Assembly (NCBI GenBank): GCA_937941745.1
Contig: CALDGV010000364.1
Coordinates: forward strand, 1-5,131
Direction of reading: 5' to 3'
Length of the DNA: 5,131 nucleotides
Source of the DNA: an uncultured Prosthecobacter sp.
GTDB taxonomy: Bacteria; Verrucomicrobiota; Verrucomicrobiia; Verrucomicrobiales; Verrucomicrobiaceae
A program made the translations under genes and the position numbers. The first letter of the stretch is position 1. Every line of letters begins with the position of its first letter. The notes under the pieces are model-generated. The model did not search any database. It was given only the letters and a program-made list of their open reading frames with translations, and was not told the DNA's origin. Positions 1-5,131 of the stretch are shown here, piece by piece.

Positions 1-144
1 GTGGAGGATGCCGTGCATCCCACGGAGCTTCTCGCCACGATCTACCACAGCGTCGGCATCGACCCTGAGACCATCGTTTACAATCACCTCAACCAGCCTC
101 GTGAACTGGTGAAGGCGAAGCCGGTGACCAAGCTCTTTGCCTGA
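1..144 (+). CDS. DUF1501 family protein, C-terminal end (5'-truncated by window edge)
   Basis: The first 47 codons, read in frame 1, end at TGA 142-144. They match the usual tail of DUF1501 proteins: [17 protein letters not shown] (residues 6-22 of the fragment), then NHLNQPREL and a terminal PVTKLF. DUF1501 (PF07394) proteins are about 400-480 residues long, are usually exported by the Tat route, and are distantly related to the alkaline phosphatase/sulfatase fold. In that fold, a histidine-containing segment near the C-terminus often contributes to a metal site, but no full active site can be judged from this tail. The gene begins outside the window, so the GTG at position 1 is an internal valine codon and not a start. 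The next gene starts 7 bases after the stop, which suggests co-transcription and probably coupled translation with the PSCyt2/PSD1 gene. The biochemical function of the family is not established. Confidence 0.88.
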   Translation: MEDAVHPTELLATIYHSVGIDPETIVYNHLNQPRELVKAKPVTKLFA

Positions 145-151
145 TGCCGTC

Positions 152-1963
152 ATGAATCTGCCACGTCGTTGGGCCGCGTTCATCGCCGCCGGGCTTGCCA
201 CGTGGGCATGCGGAGCAGAACCCTCCCCGATCGACTGGGCCAAAGCCCGGCAGCACTGGTCCTTTGTGCCGCCGAAAGCCCAGGCAGTGCCTGCGGTGAA
301 GGAAGCCGCATGGCCTCGGCAGCGGGTGGACCATTTCATCCTGGCCCGGCTGGAGAAAAAAGACCTCACGCCTTCGCCAGAAGCGGAGCCACGCACCCTG
401 CTGCGCCGCGTGTTTTTCGATCTCACCGGACTTCCTCCCACGCCCGATGAAGCCCGGGCTTTCCTGGCCGATTCGCGGCCGGGAGCCTATGAAAGGCTGG
501 TGGACGATCTTCTCGGACGCAGGGCGTTTGGAGAGCGGATGACCTCGCTATGGCTGAATCTGGCCCGCTACGCTGAGGATCAGGCGCATCAGGTGGGCAG
601 CAACACCTCGCTCAACTTTCCGAATGCCTGGCGCTACCGTGACTGGGTGGTGGCGGCCTTCAATGCGGACCTGCCCTACGACCAGTTCATCCGGAAGCAG
701 CTCGCCGTGGATCTGCTCGAACCCCAGAACAAGGCGGATCTGCCTGCGCTTGGTTTTCTCGGCCTCGGCCATAAGCTCTACGCCCGCAGCCGGCTCGACG
801 TGCAGGCGGAGGAATGGGCGGAGCAGGTGGACACGGTGTCGCAGACCTTCCTCGGCCTCACCGTGGCCTGCGCGCGCTGTCATGACCACAAGTTCGACCC
901 CATTTCGACCCGGGATTACCACGCCATGGCCGGCGTGTTTGCCTCCGTGAAGAAGGTGAGCCTGCGACCGGATGGCAAGGACGAGGATGAGAAGATCAAT
1001 GCGGACAAGGTCGATCCGGGCACCGTGCACATCGTGCGGGATGAGAATCCGCGCGACCTGCCAATCTACCAGCGCGGCGACGTGGAGTCTCCAGGTGAAC
1101 TGGCACCGCGCGGCTGGCTGCAGGTGCTCAGCAGGGACGAGCCGGTGAAGTTCCAGCAGGGCAGCGGTCGCGCCGAACTTGCCAGGCTCATCGCCGACCC
1201 CGCCAATCCACTGACCGCACGTGTGCTGGTGAACCGCATCTGGGACATGCTTTTTGGCAGGCCGCTCGCACGCACGACCAGCAACTTCGGAGCGATGGGC
1301 GATTCACCCACTCATCCCGAGCTGCTTGATGACCTCGCGCTGCGCTTCACGCAAAATGGCTGGTCCATGAAGCGCCTCGTGCGCGAGCTGGTGCTCTCCG
1401 CCACCTACCGTCAGAGCAGCCTTGGCAGCGCGGCAAATGCGCAGCTCGATGAAGCCAATGAGCACCTGTGGCGCATGAACCGCAAACGCCTGACCATCGA
1501 GCCTTTCCGCGATGCAGTGCTGGCGGTGTCGGGCACCTTGAACCCTGACGGCGGACGCTCGCTCGACCTCAACACGGCAGCCCACGACAAGCGCACGCTC
1601 TACAGCCAGATCAGCCGCAAGGAGCTGAACAAGACCCTCATGCTCTTCGACTATCCGGATGCCAATGTGCATGCCGCCCGCCGCTCGGAAAGCACCACGC
1701 CGACCCAGAAGCTCTTCGTGATGAACAGTGCGTTCATGATCGGGCAGGCCAGGCAGCTCGCCCAACGGCTCCAACAGCACTCCAGCGACGATGCCGCCCG
1801 CATCCGCTTCGCCTATGAGCTGCTTTTCACGCGCGAACCGTCGCGAGAGGAGGTGGAGATCGCCCAGAGCTTTCTTCAACAACCTTCCGCCGCAGGCCTG
1901 AGCCCCTGGGAGCAGTTCGCCCAGTCCCTGCTGGCCACCAATGAGATGCAGTTCGTGGATTGA
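152..1963 (+). CDS. Compact PSCyt2/PSD1 protein (DUF1549 + DUF1553), secreted, single c-type haem motif
   Basis: This 603-residue protein belongs to the planctomycete-type cytochrome/PSD1 family; its reaction is unknown. The N-terminus has two arginines, a hydrophobic stretch (about residues 7-19) and a plausible signal peptidase I site after CGA (residues 20-22), so it is probably exported by Sec. HWSF (about residue 30) leads into DUF1549 (PF07583), roughly residues 55-275, with the family hallmark DLTGLPPTP at 90-98. CARCH at 240-244 is a canonical CxxCH haem c motif inside the larger family signature CARCHDHKFDPI. DUF1553 (PF07587) covers about 337-585, including LVNRIW and SESTTPTQKLFVMN, and the protein ends with the typical LLATNEMQFVD. 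There is no N-terminal PSCyt1 domain and no long insert between the two domains, so it is shorter than the 700-1000 residues common in the family, yet both domains look complete. I chose ATG 152; a TTG at 137 in the same frame would overlap the upstream gene and add five residues ahead of the signal peptide. No clear Shine-Dalgarno sequence is visible. Confidence 0.93.
   Translation: MNLPRRWAAFIAAGLATWACGAEPSPIDWAKARQHWSFVPPKAQAVPAVKEAAWPRQRVDHFILARLEKKDLTPSPEAEPRTLLRRVFFDLTGLPPTPDEARAFLADSRPGAYERLVDDLLGRRAFGERMTSLWLNLARYAEDQAHQVGSNTSLNFPNAWRYRDWVVAAFNADLPYDQFIRKQLAVDLLEPQNKADLPALGFLGLGHKLYARSRLDVQAEEWAEQVDTVSQTFLGLTVACARCHDHKFDPISTRDYHAMAGVFASVKKVSLRPDGKDEDEKINADKVDPGTVHIVRDENPRDLPIYQRGDVESPGELAPRGWLQVLSRDEPVKFQQGSGRAELARLIADPANPLTARVLVNRIWDMLFGRPLARTTSNFGAMGDSPTHPELLDDLALRFTQNGWSMKRLVRELVLSATYRQSSLGSAANAQLDEANEHLWRMNRKRLTIEPFRDAVLAVSGTLNPDGGRSLDLNTAAHDKRTLYSQISRKELNKTLMLFDYPDANVHAARRSESTTPTQKLFVMNSAFMIGQARQLAQRLQQHSSDDAARIRFAYELLFTREPSREEVEIAQSFLQQPSAAGLSPWEQFAQSLLATNEMQFVD
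869..883 (+). other. CxxCH c-type haem attachment motif in the PSCyt2 domain
   Basis: TGC GCG CGC TGT CAT encodes Cys240-Ala-Arg-Cys243-His244. In c-type cytochromes the two cysteines form thioether bonds to haem and the histidine is the proximal iron ligand. It is followed directly by DHKFDPI, the conserved continuation in DUF1549 proteins. A second histidine (246) lies two residues further on. Covalent haem attachment requires export to the periplasm, which agrees with the signal peptide. Whether haem is really bound in this family is inferred from the motif only. Confidence 0.75.
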
Positions 1964-1964
1964 C

Positions 1965-2021
1965 GTGCTCTGGCCCGGCATGCGATTTTCGCGCCCGCCT
2001 TGGCTCTTTGCTCCAGAGCAC
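1965..2021 (+). repeat. Perfect 9-bp inverted repeat filling the PSCyt2/PSD1-esterase gap
   Basis: GTGCTCTGG at 1965-1973 and its exact reverse complement CCAGAGCAC at 2013-2021 bracket 39 bases. The loop contains a nested small hairpin, GCGA (1982-1985) / TCGC (1989-1992), with a TTT loop. The left arm begins one base after the TGA of the upstream gene and the right arm ends 20 bases before the ATG of the next. There is no T-tract after the right arm, so it does not look like a standard intrinsic terminator. It could stabilise the mRNA 3' end, act as an intercistronic structure, or be a chance match. Confidence 0.5.
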
Positions 2022-2041
2022 ATTCCGAACCCTCTCCACGC

Positions 2042-4000
2042 ATGAAGCTGTTCTCACGCCTCGCCTTCCTCGCCGTTCTTACCTCCGCAAATGCCGAGGT
2101 GAAGCTGCCCTCCATCTTCACCGACCACATGGTGCTCCAGCGGGACAAAGCGGTGCCCGTTTGGGGCAAGGCCGCGCCGGGCGAGGAAGTCGTCGTCGAG
2201 TTCGCCGGGCAAAAGAAGACCGCGAAGGCTGATGCAGCCGGCAAATGGATGGTGAAGCTCGATCCCATGCCCGCGAACGCGGAGCCGCAGGTGCTCAAGG
2301 CGGGCAATGTGAGCGTGCAGGACGTGCTCGTGGGCGAAGTGTGGCTCGCCTCGGGGCAGTCGAACATGGAATGGGAGATGCAGATGAAGCCCGACTCGAA
2401 GGCTGACATCCCGAACACCACGCATCCGAACCTCCGCCTCATCGAGGTGCCAAAGACCACCGCGCTCACGCCGCAGGACGATGTGCCGACGAAATGGGCC
2501 CGCAGCTCGCCAGAGAGCGCCGCCACGTTTTCCGCCGTCGGTTACTACTTCGGCCTGAAGCTGCACGAGGAGCTCAAAGTGCCCATCGGCATCATCCAGA
2601 GCGCCTGGGGCGGCACGCGCATCGAGCCGTGGACCAGCATCGAGGGCTTTGATGCTGTGCCGGAGCTGAAAAGCTTCGTCGCCGATGTCCGCGCGAAACT
2701 TCCCGGCAGCGATGCTTACCGCACCGCGCATGAAAAGCACCTCGCCGCGGTCGCGCAGTGGCAGCAGGCCGTGAAGACCGCGTTGGAGAAAAAACAGCCC
2801 GTGCCAGCCATTCCCGGCCAGCCGCAGACGCTCACTGCGGGCGCGGGCACGCCCACCGCGCTTTACAATGCGATGATCCATCCGCTCGTGCCCTTCGCCA
2901 TTCGCGGTGCCATCTGGTATCAGGGCGAGTCGAACCACAACGAAGGCTTCGTTTACACCGACAAGAAAAAGGCCCTGCTCGCCTCCTGGCGCAGCGTGTT
3001 TCAGCAGCCCGACCTGCCCTTCTACTTTGTGCAGATCGCTCCATGGCAATACGGCACCGAGGATGTCGAGATCCTGCCGCAGTTCTGGCAGGCACAACGG
3101 AAGTGCCTCGACATTCCGCACACCGGCATGGCCGTCATTACTGACATCGGCGAGATCCCGGACATCCATCCCGCGAAGAAAAAAGAAGTCGCCCGCCGCC
3201 TCTCGCTTTGGGCCATGGCAAAGACCTACGGCAAGAGCGACATCGACCCCAGCGGACCGCTTTACGCCAGCCATGCCATCGAAGGTGCCGCCATCCGCGT
3301 GAAGTTCGCCCACGCCGCCAGCGGACTCGCCTCACGCGATGGCAAACCGCTCACGCATTTCGAAATCGCCGGTCGCGATGGCCTCTTCCACGCGGCTGAG
3401 GCTCAAATCGATGGCGACGGTGTCGTTTTGACCTCCGCCAAGGTCCCGCAGCCTCGTCGTGCCCGCTTCGCGTGGAGCAAACTCGCCATCCCGAACCTCA
3501 TGGACAAGGACGGCCTGCCCGCCACCGCCTTCCACACGCACTGGCCCGTCGATCCCGACCTCGGCGACAACTTTGCCAAAGGCTGCACGTGGACCAGCAG
3601 CGACAAAAACACCTACGGCTGGGACACCGGCCTCACTGACGGCTCCTGGGCCAGCTTCAATCCCAACAGCTACGCCACCGGCAACACGGACAAATTTCCG
3701 AAACACGTCACCGTCGACCTCAAGCAGCCGCGCACGCTGAATCTCATCCTCCTCGGCACCCCCGAGATCGGCTCCACCAAAACCGTCGCCATTTCCCTCA
3801 GCAGCGACGGCCAAACCTTCCGCGAAGTCGGCAAGCACGTCTTCCCCATCGCCAAATCCACCCGCGCCTCCATCTCCTTCCCCGACACCGAAGCCAAATT
3901 CATCCGCCTCACCTACCTCGACCACCACGCGCAGCAGGCTGGCGGCTTTCCGAATACCTTCGCCTTCACGACGGAGGTCGAGGCGTATCGGGTGAGGTGA
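2042..4000 (+). CDS. Secreted sialate O-acetylesterase-like SGNH esterase with C-terminal F5/8 type C domain
   Basis: This 652-residue exported protein is predicted to hydrolyse O-acetyl esters on sialic acids or other sugars. A Sec signal peptide covers residues 1-18 (cleavage after ANA). An N-terminal beta-rich region (about 20-95, with DHMVLQR) precedes the SASA domain (PF03629). Visible SGNH elements are GQSN with nucleophile Ser107, WGGTR at 189-193, WYQGESN at 292-298, and the catalytic-type DIH with Asp374 and His376. A further beta-rich module runs to about 500. From about 507 to the end is a discoidin-like F5/8 type C region (PF00754) with NTYGWDTGLTDGSW, KHVTVDL, ISLSSDGQTF and FIRLTYLDHH; such domains often bind carbohydrate. 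All key residues are present, so it should be active. ATG 2042 is preferred over an upstream in-frame TTG at 2000 because it places the signal peptide at the N-terminus. No convincing ribosome binding site is seen. The true substrate may be an acetylated plant or algal polysaccharide (for example xylan) instead of sialic acid; the sequence cannot decide. Confidence 0.93.
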   Translation: MKLFSRLAFLAVLTSANAEVKLPSIFTDHMVLQRDKAVPVWGKAAPGEEVVVEFAGQKKTAKADAAGKWMVKLDPMPANAEPQVLKAGNVSVQDVLVGEVWLASGQSNMEWEMQMKPDSKADIPNTTHPNLRLIEVPKTTALTPQDDVPTKWARSSPESAATFSAVGYYFGLKLHEELKVPIGIIQSAWGGTRIEPWTSIEGFDAVPELKSFVADVRAKLPGSDAYRTAHEKHLAAVAQWQQAVKTALEKKQPVPAIPGQPQTLTAGAGTPTALYNAMIHPLVPFAIRGAIWYQGESNHNEGFVYTDKKKALLASWRSVFQQPDLPFYFVQIAPWQYGTEDVEILPQFWQAQRKCLDIPHTGMAVITDIGEIPDIHPAKKKEVARRLSLWAMAKTYGKSDIDPSGPLYASHAIEGAAIRVKFAHAASGLASRDGKPLTHFEIAGRDGLFHAAEAQIDGDGVVLTSAKVPQPRRARFAWSKLAIPNLMDKDGLPATAFHTHWPVDPDLGDNFAKGCTWTSSDKNTYGWDTGLTDGSWASFNPNSYATGNTDKFPKHVTVDLKQPRTLNLILLGTPEIGSTKTVAISLSSDGQTFREVGKHVFPIAKSTRASISFPDTEAKFIRLTYLDHHAQQAGGFPNTFAFTTEVEAYRVR

Positions 4001-4154
4001 CACAAACCACCCACTCCGACCTGACCGCAGTCAGGCTTGGGAGGCGCAGCAAATCCAGGCAGCAAGATCGAGATATGTCTTGGTTGCTCTGAGCCGACCA
4101 CAAAAGCGAGGGGCATGAAGCAAGAAAGTCGCTCAGGCGAACTTTGATACCTCC
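4001..4154. other. 154-base non-coding gap between the esterase and the second DUF1501 gene
   Basis: Apart from the hairpin near its left end, this gap holds no recognisable gene. It looks less GC-rich than the flanking genes. It is long enough to contain a promoter for the downstream gene, but I find no pair of -35/-10 boxes I would defend. A ten-codon reading frame (ATG 4115 to TGA 4145-4147) preceded by the purine-rich GCGAGGGG ends 7 bases before the DUF1501 start. A short palindrome, GCTCTGAGC, lies at 4086-4094 and is probably chance. Confidence 0.55.
4014..4043 (+). repeat. Hairpin just after the esterase stop codon
   Basis: CCTGAC (4020-4025) and GTCAGG (4030-4035) form a perfect 6-bp stem with a CGCA tetraloop. 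An outer 4-bp helix, CTCC (4014-4017) with GGAG (4040-4043), can extend it across a small internal loop. It starts 14 bases after the TGA of the esterase gene. The position suits a transcription terminator or a 3'-end stabilising structure, but the bases that follow (GCGCAGC) are not T-rich, so intrinsic termination is unproven. Confidence 0.4.
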
Positions 4155-5131
4155 ATGCTAAACGGAAGCACACCTTTCTCCCGCCGCGACGCCTTGCAGC
4201 GCCTTTCGGCTGGCTTTGGGGCGATCGGGCTGGCAGGAATGGTGGGAGCTGCTCCGAAGCAGCAGATCACGCCGAAGGCGAAGCGCGTGATCTTTCTCTT
4301 CATGAATGGCGGGCCGTCGCACATCGACACCTTTGATCCGAAGCCGGCGCTGAAGAAACAGGAAGGCCAGCAGCCCTCCGGAAAGCTCTACAAGGCACCC
4401 AAAACCAGCGGCTTCATGTCGTCGCCGCTGCGCTTTGAAAAGCGCGGCCAGAGCGGCATTGAGGTCAGCGAGAGCCTGCCACGACTCGGCAGCATCATCG
4501 ACGACTGCTGTGTCATCCGCTCGATGCACACGAATGTGCCGAACCATGAGCCGGCGCTGCTCATGATGAACACCGGCAACATCCAGCCGATCCGCCCCTC
4601 GCTCGGTTCGTGGGTGCTTTACGGCCTCGGCAGCGAGAACGAGAACCTGCCCGGCTTTGTCGTCTTGCGCCCCACGCCGAACATCGTCGTGGGACCGGCT
4701 CTTTGGAGCAATTCCTTCCTCCCTGCCGAATATCAGGCCACCGGTGTCATCGCTTCCGACATGGCCGTGGACAAGCTCGTGGCCAACGTGCGCAATCCTG
4801 AGCTCTCCCTGCCCGTGCAGCGCCGCCAGATCGACCTCATCCAGAAGCTCAACGGCCTCCACGCCGCACGCCGCGAGCACGATTCCGCGCTCGAATCGCA
4901 GATCAAGGCCATGGAAACGGCCTACCGGATGCAAAGCGCCGCCAGCGAGGCCTTCGACATCAGCAAGGAACCTCCGCACATGCGGGCGATGTATGGTGAC
5001 ACGCCCTTTGGCCGTTCCTGCCTGCTCGCCCGCCGTCTCGCAGAATCCGGCGTGCGCTTCATCAGTGTCTATTACACCAGCAGCAACAACCAGCCCTGGG
5101 ACACGCACAGCGACCACTACAAGCGCCACCC
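4155..5131 (+). CDS. DUF1501 family protein with Tat signal (3'-truncated by window edge)
   Basis: The first 325 codons are present and the frame is open to the end of the window. The N-terminus has a twin-arginine motif, SRRDALQRL (residues 9-17), then a glycine/alanine-rich hydrophobic stretch (about 18-33), so export of the folded protein by the Tat route is likely. DUF1501 (PF07394) hallmarks are FMNGGPSHIDTFDPKP (49-64), MHTNVPNHEPA, GPALWSNSFLPAEY and WDTH at 315-318 close to the edge. The HIDTFDPKP and WDTH segments resemble metal-ligand regions of the alkaline phosphatase/sulfatase superfamily, and Tat export fits a protein that acquires metal before export. That is an inference; the substrate is unknown. 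ATG 4155 is well supported: an in-frame TGA lies at 4116-4118 and no other in-frame ATG lies between. There is no strong Shine-Dalgarno sequence. The missing C-terminus should be about 100-150 residues, judging from usual family length. Confidence 0.93.
   Translation, partial: MLNGSTPFSRRDALQRLSAGFGAIGLAGMVGAAPKQQITPKAKRVIFLFMNGGPSHIDTFDPKPALKKQEGQQPSGKLYKAPKTSGFMSSPLRFEKRGQSGIEVSESLPRLGSIIDDCCVIRSMHTNVPNHEPALLMMNTGNIQPIRPSLGSWVLYGLGSENENLPGFVVLRPTPNIVVGPALWSNSFLPAEYQATGVIASDMAVDKLVANVRNPELSLPVQRRQIDLIQKLNGLHAARREHDSALESQIKAMETAYRMQSAASEAFDISKEPPHMRAMYGDTPFGRSCLLARRLAESGVRFISVYYTSSNNQPWDTHSDHYKRH

Noticed and set aside
137..151. TTG start adding five residues to the PSCyt2/PSD1 protein
   Set aside because: It overlaps the upstream gene, is a weaker start codon, and adds residues before a signal peptide that is complete from ATG 152.
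144..155. ATG overlapping the stop of the first gene (TGATG) as the start of the PSCyt2/PSD1 gene
   Set aside because: That ATG is in a different frame and reaches TGA after three codons. The in-frame ATG is at 152.
203..211. Lipoprotein signal (cysteine 20) in the PSCyt2/PSD1 protein
   Set aside because: The residues before the cysteine (Thr-Trp-Ala) do not fit a lipobox; a signal peptidase I site two residues later fits better.
1304..2023. Antisense frame of about 239 codons across the PSCyt2/PSD1 gene end
   Set aside because: It lies opposite conserved DUF1553 sequence and shows no domain-like features.
2000..2041. TTG start for the esterase 14 codons upstream
   Set aside because: The added residues would precede and disrupt a textbook Sec signal peptide beginning at ATG 2042.
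2054..3313. Long antisense frame of about 419 codons inside the esterase gene
   Set aside because: It is the mirror of a high-GC coding sequence with clear family motifs on the + strand, and its translation shows only arginine-, histidine- and glycine-rich filler.
4086..4094. GCTCTGAGC palindrome as an operator
   Set aside because: It has four-base arms around one base with no partner site or promoter nearby; such matches are common by chance.
4158..5129. Antisense frame of about 323 codons opposite the second DUF1501 gene
   Set aside because: The + strand has unmistakable DUF1501 motifs throughout. The antisense frame is a by-product of codon bias.

Overview
The window is GC-rich and densely coded. 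All four genes lie on the + strand and belong to families that are greatly expanded in the Planctomycetota-Verrucomicrobiota group: DUF1501, the planctomycete-type cytochrome/PSD1 family (DUF1549 + DUF1553), and a secreted sialate O-acetylesterase-like esterase with a C-terminal discoidin-like domain. This set points strongly to the PVC superphylum. A member of Verrucomicrobiota is my best guess, but family content cannot settle the phylum.

Layout. Positions 1-144 are the C-terminal tail of a DUF1501 protein. Seven bases later (152-1963) is a compact exported PSCyt2/PSD1 protein with one CxxCH haem-binding motif. After a 78-base gap that holds a perfect 9-bp inverted repeat comes a Sec-exported SGNH-type O-acetylesterase fused to an F5/8 type C (discoidin-like) domain (2042-4000). 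A 154-base non-coding gap with a small perfect hairpin follows. A second DUF1501 gene with a twin-arginine signal then starts at 4155 and runs off the right edge.

How the genes may work together (inference). All three genes whose N-termini are visible carry export signals, so the cluster looks devoted to the periplasm or cell surface. DUF1501 is related to the alkaline phosphatase/sulfatase fold, PSCyt2/PSD1 proteins carry a cytochrome-like motif next to a domain of unknown role, and the esterase would remove O-acetyl groups from glycans. The discoidin-like domain suggests glycan binding. A role in processing decorated polysaccharides fits, but only the esterase has a chemistry that can be argued from visible catalytic residues. 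The first DUF1501 and PSCyt2/PSD1 genes are almost certainly co-transcribed. The esterase may belong to the same unit. The last gene is far enough away to have its own promoter, though I could not identify one.

I see no RNA genes, insertion sequences, CRISPR array or defence genes. The window is an ordinary-looking accessory or catabolic locus for this group. Its main open questions are the biochemical roles of DUF1501 and PSCyt2/PSD1.
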